The notes: generated by a model not told the origin, from the letters alone. DNA of 64,000 nucleotides from Amoebidium appalachense (GCA_963693365.1 CAVNZM010000002.1:4774001-4838000), one strand, 5' to 3'. Shown: positions 1 through 36,244, counted from the stretch's first letter. A program made the numbers and translations.

Positions 1-301
1 GCGCACGGGTGTGTTTGCGCACCGCGCGCGCGCGCTTGTGTGTGTGTGTGTTTGTGTGTTTGTGTGTGTGTGTGTGTGTGCATCATATGCACGGCCATGA
101 TCACCCTGTGCCTTTTGACCCGGTAGCCAATCAATAACAGTACTGGAATGATTCGAAGTGCCACAAATATCATATGCCACTCGTAGGCAGCCTAGGCCGA
201 GTCCTTTATGATACACTACGACGGTGTCCGAATTCGACTCAGGCATCGGTCAACAGGCTCGGGAGCTCGAGTCGCCAACTTTACCGTAAGTTATAACTCT
301 G

Positions 302-337
<36 letters not shown>

Positions 338-1486
338 CCCAAATAATAAAAAAAATAACTTAAAAGTCGCTCTCCTCCTTTCAGCCCTTTGCCTCCCAGG
401 AATCATCAATATGTCATGATCACCACCCCATGGCCAGATCTCAATTAGGCCCTCTGGCAAGGAACACCAATCCTGACGGCGCGGCAAGCGGTACCTCACG
501 TCGCACTTGTAATCAACAGGTCTAGGGGGGAAGGCAGGTGTTGCCGTGGCCGTGGTCATCATGGCCGATGCCAGATGTAAACACACAGGTGCCATTTTTC
601 ATTATTGCAATGCACAACCTGTACGTGTGCTAACGTGATGCCGTGCTTAGTGGTATTCGGCGTGGAAGTACAGGCGTCTAATTGAGCATGGAATGGCCTA
701 GAATATCACCTCGGTGGACACAGGTCAGTTGGAGGCGGTCACTGTACCCGGCCCGGAGTCAGTGTGGCGCAGCCTGCTGCTGAGGGGAAGGCTCCTTTCG
801 AGACGAGGAGTGACGGTACAGTGGAAGGGGCGACGGTGGCGTTCTAAATATAAACTCACGGACTGTTGGAAGAGCTAAATATAGCCCAACACGCATTACG
901 TAACAAAAAGACGCGTGACGTCACGATCGTCATCGCGACTCTGCACAGTGTGACAGACAGTACACTCAAACGTACTGAAACAGGCTATGCAGTTTGCATG
1001 ATGCTTGCAGCAAGCATGTTCTACCAAGTTGTCAACTCTACATATTTAGAAGGGGCACACCCGCACGCATAAACATACGCTTTCTTCAACGAGCACAAAA
1101 AGCACTGACTGTTTCCCACCTGTATGCATATTCGGACAAGCACTCACACACGCACGACACTCAAAGGCACGAGCGCCCAACTTCTGGCAAAATTGCCAGC
1201 ACGCACACACACACACACACACACGCGCAAAGTTTTTGGTTTATAAAAATTAAGTTAAATACTCGAAGCAGCAGCATCGCCAGTGTTCATGTTATCATCC
1301 GATTTATAGGCAACGTGTGGTGGCATACCCGCCTACATATATCGGAGTAACTCACCCTACACGATATAACGTTCGCCCACGTGCATGTTACTTCTCAAAA
1401 CTTCTCTCTCATTTTAGACCGCGTTATAACGATCATCACTTTTCTAACGATCATCATTTAGTTTTCCTTTCTTATTTTGCGCAAAA
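1..1486. other. Left flank, no supported gene
   Basis: The first 80 bases are (TG)n with a short CG-rich stretch. A poly(C) run sits at 303-334 and a short (CA)n at 1203-1225. A minus-strand open frame (595 to 281) has protein-like composition over its first 75 codons and then runs into the C/G homopolymer. It has no recognisable domain and no clear donor, so I do not call it a gene. Confidence 0.5.
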
Positions 1487-2537
1487 ATGGACCTCTGGCC
1501 CCTTGACGATCCCTATTCGTACGACCGACCCGTGTCCCCCTCCGAAACCGAAAACCTCCCCCGCCTCGAGCAATGGGTTCTCTCTGCTGTGATGAAACGC
1601 GACTTGGTGCTTCTGCGTGACCTCGTCGAGCTCAAGGGGGTAAACATCGATTTCGTGTGTGCTTTCGGTACCCCGCTGATAACCTCCATCAAGATGCGCT
1701 ATGAGGATGTGTTTACGTTTTTGCTCGAGGCAGGGGTTAACATTGATATGCAGGACTTCCGTGGGTGGACGGCGCTTCATTGGGCGGCATCCATGGGGAA
1801 TGTCGATGCTGTCGACACACTTTTGCACCTTGGTGCAAACAGTGGCATCGAATCGAACTCGGGGAAGTCGGCCGTAGATTTGGCCGTGCTGAGGGGCCAC
1901 ACCTTGTGCGCAAACAGAATAGACCCCAAGTGGAGTGAACCCCCCCCTCCCGCACCCGCAACATCCCTACCTCCACCCTCGGCAACCGCTCCGGCACCGG
2001 CACCGGCGTCCCCCCCACCCACTGAGCCCACCCCTGCGCCTGTGTCTGTAAAAGGAAAGGCGTCTTCAAAGGTTCCCTCTACCCCAGCAGTTGGTGCGAA
2101 ATCTGACGATGACATGTCAACCCTGGCGGAGGTAAAAGCTGAAGATGTGAAAAGTAAGGAAGCGGTAAAACCCGCGAAGAAGGAGAATGTGAAGAAAGAA
2201 AAGAAGGAAAAGGGGGAGGGGGGGGACAGGAAGGAAGGTGGGGATGCAGGGAAAGAAGGGGAGGCCAAAAAGGAGGAGGGGCAGGGAGGGGGAGGGTGGC
2301 GACATGGTCAATAGGGTGTGTGAGGATTGCGGGACCTCAGATACCCCCCAGTGGAGGAGGGGACCCACGGGGGATGTGACATTGTGCAACGCGTGCGGAT
2401 TGAAATTCTGCCATCAGCAAAACAGGGAGACGAAAAACGCGAGGAGGAGAGAGCTGTACTTGTTGCAGAAGAGAACAAAGGAGGCACAAAGGCAGGAGCA
2501 GCGCATGTTTGCCATATACGACCATCATATGTGAGGG
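1487..2537 (+). CDS. Ankyrin-repeat / GATA zinc-finger protein, frame broken once
   Basis: Two overlapping frames make one plausible protein. The first frame (1487-2314, 275 codons) starts at ATG and carries about three ankyrin repeats at residues 35-150, including [20 protein letters not shown] and [15 protein letters not shown] Pro/Ala-rich and then Lys/Glu-rich linker follows. The second frame, open before 2238 and ending at 2537, carries a GATA finger of spacing CX2CX18CX2C at about 2320-2400 ([16 protein letters not shown], then LCNACGL) followed by a basic tail. The 18-residue loop is the plant/fungal class IVb type. Joining the frames needs a shift of one base in the G-rich linker, where a run of nine G at about 2217-2225 is an obvious place for a length error; an unseen intron of length 1 mod 3 would also work. 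Alternatively the GATA part is a separate small ORF from ATG 2304. Likely a DNA-binding regulator; its targets are unknown. Confidence 0.7.
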
Positions 2538-3465
2538 GGGGGGGGGGGGGGGGGGTATGGTGGTTTCTGACATATGTAGTGGAGGGGGGTTTGTGGCTTC
2601 TTTTGTCCATTGTGTGAAAGGGTGGTTGGGGAGAAAGGGAGGGGGGGGGGGGGAGGGGGAGGGGGGAAGGGTGGCTCATGGTTGTTCCTGTTCAAGTCTT
2701 GGTGTGCTAGTGTGGCTAATATTAGACGGGGAAGAGCAACACAATGACGTTATTTTCGCATTTCTAGGTTATATATTTTTCCCGCCCTTTTTTAATACTG
2801 CAACTGCCATTGCTAGTATATATATATTGGGTTTGTAGCTTTGTGTACGTGGTCTTTTCTTCTCATTCCCCCCTTTCCTTTCTTTCCCTGTCTGTCCTTT
2901 CTTTAGAGGCCTCTCTTTTTTTGGGGGGGGGGGTGGTTGGGGGGAGGGTGGGGGAGAGGGGGAAGGAGAGGGAGGGAAGGGGGTTGGGGGGGGGGGGTGG
3001 GGTGGGGGGGGAGGGGGTTATAATTCGTTTAACGGTTGAGTTTTTTGGCGAACCGGGTTTTTAAGTGATTTGTGTGGTTGGTTGTGGGTTGGGGAGCCAG
3101 CCCCCCCCCCCCCCTCCCACCCCCTCCCCCCCCCCCCCCCCGGGCGGCGGCGGGGGAAAGGGGGGGAGGTCTTGCTAGTGTTTACCTCATGGATTTCTCC
3201 CCCTCCCCCCTTCGCCACTTCCCCTATTTGGTTATGTACAAAAGATAATTTATCCTCGAAAGCTTAGTGTCGCTCTACTCTTGCAAATCACCAATGTATA
3301 GCATAGAAGCTGAAGTTAAAAAGCGCTTCTTGTAACATCAGAATTCCAAATATGATCGCCGGTCGATGAAGGCTATTCCCGACATGGCGGTAAAATCAGA
3401 ACCAAGACTTAAATGATGCGCTCTATGACCACCCCCTTCCCCCCCATCCCCTCTCCCCCCCCCCC

Positions 3466-3497
<32 letters not shown>

Positions 3498-3962
3498 ACA
3501 CGCTCACACCGGTCCTCCCCCCCCCTCCCCCCCCCCCCCCCCCCCCCCGCCCCAAACACACACACACACACATACAGAACCAGCACCACCCCCGACCTCC
3601 CCACACATCTATGGTGACGCACACACTCATGTATACATGCGCACATTTGCACACCGTAATGTGCACACACACACATGCATGCACGCACACACATGCACAC
3701 CCCACACACAACAACAGCGCAACATGCACACACACACACATTCACACACACGGACACATGTGAGCACACACACATGCGCACACACGCACACACATGGACA
3801 CACACATACCAAGCACGCACAAACTTTGCTGCACATACAATATGCATATACACAAACGGATATCCACAAGCATACTCACGCCCGCCCGTCAACCTGACTA
3901 GAACCCCCCCCCCCCCCCCCCCCCCTCTCCCCCCCCCCCCCCCCCCATCCCCCTCCCCCCCT

Positions 3963-4025
<63 letters not shown>

Positions 4026-5215
4026 AACACACACACACACACACACACACACTACTGAGGCCGACACCACCCACCCACCAAACCAACCTGCACGCGTGCA
4101 CACAGCCACACACCCTACATCCGTGTACTCTACTCAGCACCCCCGACCCACCCCCCCTTCCCCCCCTCCCTCCCGTTTCCCCTCCCCTCCCCGGGCCTAT
4201 GAGGCCCTGTCACAGCGTGTACACATGTATTTTCTTTTTCATGTGTGTGTGCAGTGTGTATGTGTGTTTGTGTTTGTGTGTGAGTGTGTGTTGGGGAGGG
4301 GGGGGGAAGGGAAGGGGAGGTGAAGGGATGGGCTGCATAATAGCAGGCTTGGCTGACCTGTAACAGTTTCGCATGCTTGGTTTATTTACGTCGTGTTCAT
4401 ATAGACAGGTGTGCAAACCCATCCCATTCATTCACGTGCTAAGATGTACCAACTAAAGCTTACACTGCATATCCCTCGTCTTTTTCAATTTTGAAACCTT
4501 TGCACGAACTATTTACACTACAGATCTAGACCAGCCCTTCCCCCCCCCCCCCCCCCCCCCCCCTCTCTCTCCCTCCCTCCCCCTTCCCCCGACAATGTGG
4601 GAGCATGTACAACCGTTTGCACCCACCCAGTCTTTGTATCTAGATAAGATGGTATAGTTGGGAAATAAGAAAAGAAAGGCAATCTCAACGCAGACCATTC
4701 GACCGTCTCATTGTTTTATGTACAAATGATCCCATTCTCCTTTTTCCAGTTGTTTTTCCTTGCATTTATTGGCGATGCCGTGTGCGTGCGTGCGTGCGTG
4801 TGTGCGTGCATGCGTGCGTGCGCGGGCATGTGTGTGCATGTGTGTGTGTGTGCGCCCGCGCGTGTGTGTCCGTGTGTGTGCACGCACATGTATGTGTGTA
4901 CGAGCCTGCATGCATGTGTATGCTGGAAGGAGGTTGGGGCATGAGGAGTGAGGGGAATGTTACAATCCGTATACGTTATGTGATATGAATCAACAGACAG
5001 TAGCAGAACACAAACATGGGGAAAACCCTTCAACACGAAACATAAAAAGAGCACACAGGTTCTTACCATCTAGCGTATTGCCAGAAAAAACCTTCAGGAA
5101 AAACACAATGACCTCAGGCGTGGTGAAATATGGGCTGTTAAATGATTGGCCGTTTCAATCAATTCACGCGTCAATTCTTCAGGCCTCAATAGGTGTGATA
5201 ATGCACCAATGGGAA
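2538..5215. repeat. Intergenic simple-repeat block
   Basis: No gene is supported here. It holds poly(G) at 2526-2555, 2640-2670 and 2920-3015, poly(C) at 3100-3140 and 3440-3550, scattered CA repeats at 3480-3880, poly(C) at 3904-3960, (CA)n at 3963-4052, poly(C) at 4540-4563 and (TG)/(GC)-rich sequence at 4780-4920. Long open frames in it are all Thr-His, Cys-Val, Pro or Gly homopolymer translations. The neighbouring genes converge on this block. Confidence 0.8.
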
Positions 5216-15449
<10,234 letters not shown>

Positions 15450-15979
15450 TTTGCCAAATTAAAAAAAGGACAAACGATACGAAAACTTGTACATTCAGAC
15501 GTTGTCCTAATTTTTGTTCACGTTCGTGCCCCCTCATGCACACAGTGTGCGCAGTCAGTATGTGTGTGCATCATCATGATGGCGCAAACAGCCAGAGGTA
15601 TCAGCCTTAAACCCATACCCTAAACTTCTTTTTCAAGGAGGTAATGGCTCACAAAGCGTCCACCAACTTATTGAAGATTTGTGTAAAATTACTCGTGATC
15701 TATGACGGCGTCCAACCTTTTTCATGATAATTTAGTTCCTTGTTGCTATGTGCCACCAGCGGCTCACAACTTTCGGAGCTGGAGAGGGAGTCAATGTTGC
15801 CTTCCAAGCTGATTTTAGGAGTTTGGAACATCATTTAGTCGATGTGCTGCTCTTTCACCCAAGTTATACATCATAATACAACGAAAAAGGAATATCCGAG
15901 TGTTAATTTATTCTTTTTGTAGGTGAAAACGTCTTATGTGCCGTGCCCCGCTTAAACGGCACCCCCACACACAGACATC
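15450..15979. promoter_or_regulatory. Shared divergent promoter region of She9-like and ChAPs-like genes
   Basis: The two start codons (15449 minus, 15980 plus) point away from each other across 530 bp. The stretch is free of long microsatellites, which contrasts sharply with the introns on both sides. No TATA box or other motif is clear enough to place. Confidence 0.55.
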
Positions 15980-29071
<13,092 letters not shown>

Positions 29072-29824
29072 ACGAAATTTCAAGTGGTGGTGTGTGGGGG
29101 TCCTGTTTGGATATGACAAGTAGACTGCGAAATTCTGGTGTGGCTGCCTCTTTTTTTGCGGAGGGGGGGGGGGGGGGGGGGTCTTGTTTCAATCACCCCT
29201 ATGGTTTGCTTTGTAGCGCTTTAAGTTGAAGCTAACTCTAGATGTGGCGGCCTTTTCTTATTGACGAGATGTGTTATAAAATAGGCAGGTTGGTAACAGG
29301 CCCTCCCAAGGTTGTTGGCTTCGTCATTTTGACTGTTTCATGTTTGTGAAACGTTTTTAACTGTGGCCTGAAAACTACTACGGATCGTCGGTTTGTTGCG
29401 TGTTTTTTTTTTCTTTCTTTCTTTTTTTCTTTTTTTTTTTTCTTGTTTCTTTCTTTTTTTGTTTGTTTGTTTGTTTTTTTGCGCCCCTCCCCCCGAGGGG
29501 GAGGGGGGGGGGGGTCGAATGTTTTTTTTTTTTTTTTTTTTTTTATTGTTGTTGTTGTTGTTTCGATGACGTGTTGCCAGTGTTCAAGGAAGCCTTGTCA
29601 CACTGAGCAGCGTTGTTTGATTGCTCCTAATTTATGGAAGACTCACTGTAGCCGTGGGCAAAGTTTTCCAGTCCCGGATGCCAAAGTTTTTATCATTTCA
29701 CAGTGGCCTGAAATTATACTTGTCTTTCAAATTGCTGTTGTAAATAAACCTCAGCACTTCATAAACCTCTCGATTCACCCTACCCGGTAAGCGCCCAAAT
29801 TGAATGGCATCACCCCCCTCCTTA

Positions 29825-29896
<72 letters not shown>

Positions 29897-31263
29897 AAAG
29901 TCGGCCAGCCTGCCTAATGGTAGATAGGTGCTTCAAATGTGCGAGGCCGGCCGCGACAGGCACACGCACATGCACTTGCAGTCACACACATGTACACACC
30001 CACACTGGAGTCACTGTGTAACCGCCTGAGTGCACAGCTAGGGCCCTGTCAGATCATGAAGGAACACACAGACTCGTTGCCCGGACTCCGGAACTTGCGG
30101 CCCAGTAACTCTAAGACTTCTTAGTCAACTTCAACTGCTTCACACCTCACTGTGGCGATGCATGCACACTACAATATATTACTGGCGGAGTCAGGCTACC
30201 AGTGGATGGCTCAGCCTGAGAGTACCAAATTTAAAGAACTTCACCGAACAGTTAATAACTAAAAGCAACTTTGTTTAACCGTTGCATGATTCCATTGAAA
30301 GAAAGTCACGCGGCACTGAGCTGATGTAATGTGGACTTAGAATAGGAGATCTAGCTAGTAACTACTACGGCTACGCCCGGGACCCCGGTGCCTGTCGGGG
30401 TCAGTCACTGCTGAGATCATATCGCTGCAGACTCTACGAAAATATCATGATGATAATGACTTTAAGGTTTACTATATATTCTATTGTCACTGATACGAAC
30501 CGCGCTGGCTATTTCAAACTTTGGTAGGGCCGTTCAACGGTTACAGGCGGTGTAGTGAAAAATGTACTTACCCGGACCCACTTATTAATATTTACTTTAG
30601 ACAGTATAACAATCTCAGTAATGTAACAAAACATATCACACACATCCATTGGCAACTGCCGTAGCAGCTTCTGATACTGAGAGAGAACCGGTTGGGTCAG
30701 ACACTATAATTAAATAAGTCTTTAAGTCTAGCCGTTTAAGTTGCCAATGAAAAAACGGTGTGACTGTTCAAAATGAAAATAATAATAAAAACTTCACAGT
30801 GTGCCACCTACATCACAGGCTAATGCTGTGCCGTGACCGTGACTGACAGCCAGTCACCGGTAGGTTTAGGCTAACTAGGAGAAATGGAACTCGGACTGAG
30901 TCGACTACAAACTTTAACTCATGATCATGATGCGGCGTTTACAAACAAATTATGCTACATAAATTATCACAATGACACTGATAATAGTAACTTGAATCAT
31001 ATTCGTTGTATTATATTGTGGATAAACCATTACGATGTGACTTTGAATAATCATAGTCGGGGCCGTCCATAGTGTCGTCTAATATTATAGAGACAATAAT
31101 GAAATCACTGTGACGACTGGGTACTCTTATTTGCCTCTATATGGAATAATTAGTTGGCCAAAAAAAAAGTTGCCATACTATCTTGAAAAGGAATCTTTAC
31201 GAGAATCAAGAGGCCGCTAATATACACTCACATCGGCATGGCAGCCTTAATACATTCATGATG
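29072..31263. other. Intergenic region between convergent ChAPs and C2H2 genes
   Basis: A partial duplication of the ChAPs stop-codon region follows at 29108-29150. Poly(T)/(G) tracts lie at 29400-29545. AATAAA at 29743-29748 is a possible ChAPs polyadenylation signal. A 68-nt poly(C), one of the longest in the window, sits at 29826-29893. From about 29900 onward simple repeats stop and the DNA becomes AT-richer with no recognisable gene. A small hairpin (GACCCCG / CGGGGTC) lies near 30380-30402. Confidence 0.6.
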
Positions 31264-32835
31264 CTATTTATGGAACACGGACTGCCTGCGGTTTTGATTG
31301 GCCGAGACCTCCAACCTCTGCAGGGAATATGCTTGCCGGGTCATTTTGACGGCGTGCTTTCCGCTCATATGAAACTTAAGGCTCTTCCACGAGCAATACG
31401 ACTTTTTGCAATCCGGCCCCTGCGTGCAGAAAAACACCCGAGGTTCGTCCATTTTCTCCCCCGCCCGGTTCAGGCCTGCAACCACAGATGATTTGGAATG
31501 CGATTTCCCGTTGGGCGGCGAACTTACCACATTAGGCAATATGGGGACCAATGCGGTTTGCCGAAGAGGTGCCGGGGACGTGTCCGTGGAAGGGGGGGGA
31601 GAGGCCGTCTCCATGGTGGCTGGTGATGACTGAGTAGATGAGAGCCGGTACGTGTGAGATGAGGCGTTGTCGTAGATGGTGGGGGATCCCGTTGAAATTC
31701 CTGACAAAAAGAGGGGCTTTGGGGGGTTCATAAGGCCAGAAACATACGAAAAAACCCCAGGACCACCTCCCAGAAGCGTGGTTTGCGGGGGGTTCGTGTG
31801 ATGTGCCGATGACGATAAAATAGAGTGTGTCTGTGTATGTAGTGTGCCGGGGGCACCGATCCCGTTAGGCAAACACCCCATACGCATGGTGCCGATGGAC
31901 TCAAATATGTCTGCCGGCTGTGTTGCAAAAGAAATATCAGCGGGCGGGGTTGCAACATCGAAAAAAGAATCTGCGCTCACGGGCTCGGAGTAGGTGTTGA
32001 GGGGCGTGAGACGCAAAGAATCGAAATCGGCTCCCGAAAACTCATCCCTTCCGAAAACTTCACCACCGACAACACTGGGGACCCCGAACTCCGAGCCGAG
32101 CTGCGCCGATGAACACACCGAAAGGGTGGGCAACATAGTTGGTGTTGGTGCTTGTTGATCTGTAGACGCAACCAAACTTGTCATTGCACTGTTTCCAAAG
32201 GCTGCGTTCGCTGCCTCTTGGCCCTTGTGTGTCATTTCAATGACGTTTTCGACAAGCAGCGAATCTAAGAATGTCATTATTAAAATTTGCTCCTGTGAGC
32301 AGGCATTAGCACTCAGCGTTGACAGCGGGAGTTGCGGGCTCGGATTTTCGGGGGTGAACGTCCCATCACTATTTCCGCCGCTGAGGCACATGTTGACGTT
32401 AGGTTTGTAAGATGCATGGAACATGGCATCGATAGACAGGGTCGAGCCTCTGTCCCGCTGTGCACTACTCAGTCCCGCTACGGCGCAGGAAAGTAATTCC
32501 AACTCCGCCGTCCGACTCAGCGACGGGCTGCATCTGGTGAAAACATTGGCGCAGGCTGGTGCTGAATTCCTTCGAGCCACCTTCATGTTTTGCCTCCGAA
32601 ACTGGGTCACTGAGTCTCTCTTTGGGGTAGCAAATGAGATGTCTCCCTGCATTTTCAAACTTTCCCTCCTCAGAACACGGCCTCTGTTGCTTGCAGGGCG
32701 GTCGCTCATGCTGGCACAGGTGTCCGTCTTGGGTACAAACATAACGAACGTGAGTTGTCGGTCTTGTCTGCTTATGTGCTCGCCTGTGTCTTTTGTGTGT
32801 TCAAAGTGTCCAAAAGGCGTTGCCATCATGGCCAT
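31264..32835 (-). CDS. Single C2H2 zinc-finger protein, intronless
   Basis: About 523 aa from ATG 32835 (MAMMATPFGHFEHTK) to TAG at 31264. The frame stays open upstream for six codons, but the first is not ATG. The only recognisable domain is one C-terminal finger, CX5CX12HX4H (FCTQGPDCKKSY, then SLKFHMSGKH), whose shape recalls the SFP1/JAZF1 type of finger. The other ~480 residues are Ser/Thr/Pro-rich and look disordered, as in many regulators. A short helical stretch (LIMTFLDSLLVENVIEM) stands out. Probably a nuclear DNA-binding protein; target and pathway are unknown. The lack of introns and the ordinary base composition set it apart from the other genes here. Confidence 0.65.
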   Translation of the reverse strand: MAMMATPFGHFEHTKDTGEHISRQDRQLTFVMFVPKTDTCASMSDRPASNRGRVLRRESLKMQGDISFATPKRDSVTQFRRQNMKVARRNSAPACANVFTRCSPSLSRTAELELLSCAVAGLSSAQRDRGSTLSIDAMFHASYKPNVNMCLSGGNSDGTFTPENPSPQLPLSTLSANACSQEQILIMTFLDSLLVENVIEMTHKGQEAANAAFGNSAMTSLVASTDQQAPTPTMLPTLSVCSSAQLGSEFGVPSVVGGEVFGRDEFSGADFDSLRLTPLNTYSEPVSADSFFDVATPPADISFATQPADIFESIGTMRMGCLPNGIGAPGTLHTQTHSILSSSAHHTNPPQTTLLGGGPGVFSYVSGLMNPPKPLFLSGISTGSPTIYDNASSHTYRLSSTQSSPATMETASPPPSTDTSPAPLRQTALVPILPNVVSSPPNGKSHSKSSVVAGLNRAGEKMDEPRVFFCTQGPDCKKSYCSWKSLKFHMSGKHAVKMTRQAYSLQRLEVSANQNRRQSVFHK

Positions 32836-35800
32836 TTTAGAGTCCCGAGTCACAGTGAGACGGTACTATGAAACACTCGCTGTGGCACACCCAACTTCGG
32901 TATATGGTTAGGAAAGGATCCCGGCGGACGCAGGCACAGAATGTGCCACGGATGGCATCTGCAAACTAATAACAACTTGACGGTACTAGTGGAATATAAA
33001 GCACTAGTGTGATCTACTGTTCGGTACACGGTTCAACTTGCCTGACTCGGAGTCACTGTGGCTGCAACCCCTCCCCCCTGAGTCAGTAGTCTAAAGAGTA
33101 ATAACCGGGAACGGTTGCCGCCATTCAATTGGAAACCCTGAAATTATACAATAGCAGTATAATAGCCCTACTAGTAGCCCAAGCAGTTGTGCACACATGC
33201 GACGGTCACGGCTCGCCTGTTGACAACGTCACGGAACCTCTGCAGCCTGAGTGGCACAACAAAAATTCGCCAGTGAAGAAAACACGACCGTCAACGTAAG
33301 GCATGCCTACACGTTTCATTTTGGCATCAGATGGGTGACATAACTTGGGGCACGATCCGGTCGTCGGACTCCCGTGGCCAGAGGCCGTTACTCTAAGGAA
33401 TGCATGACGCCATGGAACTATACATGGAAATACCCACCTAGAAATACAGTCCTAATAGTAAAATAATGTTCATTATAAAAGTTACAGAAGTTTCAACAAA
33501 ACTTGTTATGTTGTTGTAAATACATATAGGGTTTAAACTAATATATAAAGCACCAGGGGACTCGGGAATGAGGCTGCGTGCGCACGGTGCATCTTATTAC
33601 GGGATTGGAATTCAAACTTTTGCAGGCTCCCGATAGCATCGGGACACATTTGGATAGATTGCCACATGCACATTATAATAATTATAATAACGACATCGAT
33701 ATCGGATCACGTTGCCAGGGTCGTGGGATGCACGTTTATATTTCTTATGTATAGTGAAATGGAAAGGAATATTAGTGAAGCTCTAGTTTTAATAATGCCC
33801 ACGTCACAACTTATAAAAATACTCATCCGGAAAAACTAAACATATAACTTCAGTCCACGTGCACCGTGGCACCGCATGGGGGAATCATTAATTGTTCATT
33901 GGTCAGGCCGGCCCGGGCCTATCTAATGCAACAATTTTTCGGGATATCGTTGATATTGTGCGTAGCCTAATCCCCCAGCCGCGGCCCGGCGAACAAACAG
34001 TTTTCTGTTGCACACAAACCACATGATGCAAAAGTAAAGTTATTTGGTAGATATTATTCATATACCCACTTTGGCGAAAAACCTGCCTATACAAAAGGCA
34101 CTTCGTTTTTTATTGTGCCATGCGCCACCTACTGGGTATATCCGGCGCGCGGTTGACCGTCACGAGTGTCACTGAGCCTGAGGCTAGGCTAAGTTAGGAT
34201 TATTAGCTATGATTGTAGTATGTAGCTATGGGCCTGAGATGCTGTCTGCTGCAAAAAAATCGAAACGACGGGCTCTCCAGAGGGTTTATAAATAGAGATA
34301 TAACGGTTTATAAACCTTTATTTCTGATAGACTCATGCTGTAATCACCAATTCTCCTCACCATAAAACTGGTCCCCCGAGAACACGGTGGCCTAAACCAG
34401 GCTTATTCAATGGAAAGATATGCAAGTATGCACGGCATACTTAGGAGTGATTAATTGAGTGACTCAACGACTCAAGATCCCAAAAAACAAAAAGATAAGA
34501 AGATTTTCACTTACTTATAAAAAACAGTGTAACAATTTTGTTTTTGATTTTTACATTTTAGAAAATACAGATGATGCTACGGTATCTTTTTGCTTGACTT
34601 TTGCTTGACTTTACCAAACAGGCTATTGAAATACATTTGATATATTAATAAGTCCAGTTGCTGCGGCTAGAACCGTAGGATAAGGCGTAACTAAAAATAG
34701 TGCCAGTTGGGGTCAATTAGAATCCTGACTTATGAGTGTGCTACAGTACGATCTGTGTCTAGGCGGAAGACGGTAAGCTCCCCTGAGGCAGTGCCTCGCC
34801 GGGAGTGAAACGGGATAAAAAAAAATAATAAAAAATTAATAGGTCCAAATAACAAAAAGTGCATTCGAATTTTCGAATGCCGGCGACAACGACGGTTGGC
34901 GGACCTGAAAATAAAATTTATATTTTTCGAAATTCACGTACGTACAAGAATTCTATCCGGCCTCTGCAGCGATGCAGAAGCGAGAATTTATCAGCGGTTA
35001 TGTGTCAAAACAACAACTTGAAACACTATTTTTTAGCTGGTTATATAGGTGATATTGATAGCTACTATGTGCAAGGCTTGGCCAACACGCCATTACAAGA
35101 TATAAAGCTACGTGTATTCTAATGCATTTCGATAGTCGGAAAATAAGTGTACTGGGCACCCGTATGGGGTGTAGGAGGATTATATCAATGCACCAGTTAT
35201 CACATTCCTTACTTATCTTCCGCTATTGTAGCCAATCAGCATCCACCATTCCGTTACAAGTTGCGAAGCCGGCGGCTCGTCAGGTGATAATGGAAGGAGG
35301 GCATGTCATAAATAGCATCCCGTATATATTCTCATCGCCTAATTCTCATATACATATAGATCTATTCCCTAAATCATCAGTAGGGTCCTATATAGCCATT
35401 AGTACGCCTACAAATGTATGGCGCTTTATCAACTTTCGCCAGTATCAGTAATACATCCCACGGCCGGAGATGAATGTGACGTCATTTTGCAAGTATGGAG
35501 TCAATGCGCCGGTAGGCCTACCGTAAGTTGTACTTGCCGCCGATGCCATTTATCACGTCGGATGTGTAAACACCATTTATCACGACGGTCCGCTGCATGC
35601 ATGCGTGCACGGTGTCAGTCAGCGTAGCGCGTCTGCCGACAAAGTTTACTTGTTTACGAGCAATCAAAACTCAGGTTGAACTTCGGAGCTAGCGCTGCAA
35701 AGGACTATCATAATGACTGAAAGACCAAAGCCAACACCACTTCGCTAATGTATTACGTGTACGGCCTTACGTACGTATGTATACAGTAACCACTGCATGC

Positions 35801-36000
35801 ACTCATGATTTGGCAACCCGGGGGTCGCATATGGTTCTAACTTACTTGTTTGTGGCCAGCCATGGTCACGGTGGTGGCGATGGGAGGTTGGCCGCGGACT
35901 GTGGCCTCGGCCAGGGAGGGGGCACGCCGGCTGAGTCAAGAATAGTCTAGCTATGAACCTCGACTTCTGAATCACAGAGTGATATTTACTAATTAACACG
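32836..36000. other. Long AT-richer intergenic stretch almost without simple repeats
   Basis: More than 3 kb with no long microsatellite, no poly(C/G) and no recognisable gene. A plus-strand open frame at 34859-35122 (87 codons) matches no family I know and has no supporting context. A GC-rich patch near 34775-34815 contains the palindrome GAGGCAGTGCCTC followed by an A-rich run. Confidence 0.5.
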
Positions 36001-36009
36001 CCGGCGGGT

Positions 36010-36120
36010 GGTGGTGGTGGGGGGGGGTGGGGGGGGCCGGGGGGGGAGAAAGGAGGGGAGGGGAGGGGGGGGGGGGGAGGGGGGGAGGGGGGGGGAGGGG
36101 GGGGGGGGGGGGGGGGAGAC
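36010..36120. repeat. Poly(G)-rich block
   Basis: Interrupted G runs over about 100 bp mark the return of simple-repeat DNA after the repeat-poor stretch. Confidence 0.9.
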
Positions 36121-36244
36121 GGGAGCGGGATGATCAGACTGAGTGGCCGGCCCGACCGGGCTGTCGCCATGCATATGATATCGCCGCCGGTTTACATCAT
36201 AGTAATTGGCCCACGGTGCAAGATCGGACACGGTGCGGACCTGG

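Noticed and set aside
281-595. Minus-strand ORF at the left edge as a first exon
   Set aside because: The first 75 codons look reasonable, but I see no usable donor and no domain, and it runs into poly(C/G).
3338-4048. Long open frames of Cys-Val, Thr-His, Pro or Gly here and throughout the window
   Set aside because: They are translations of (TG)n, (CA)n, poly(C) and poly(G). Both strands and several frames are open at once, and no domain or codon bias is present.
34859-35122. 87-codon ORF in the repeat-poor block
   Set aside because: No recognised family, no neighbouring exon with consistent sites, and a length expected by chance in AT-rich DNA.
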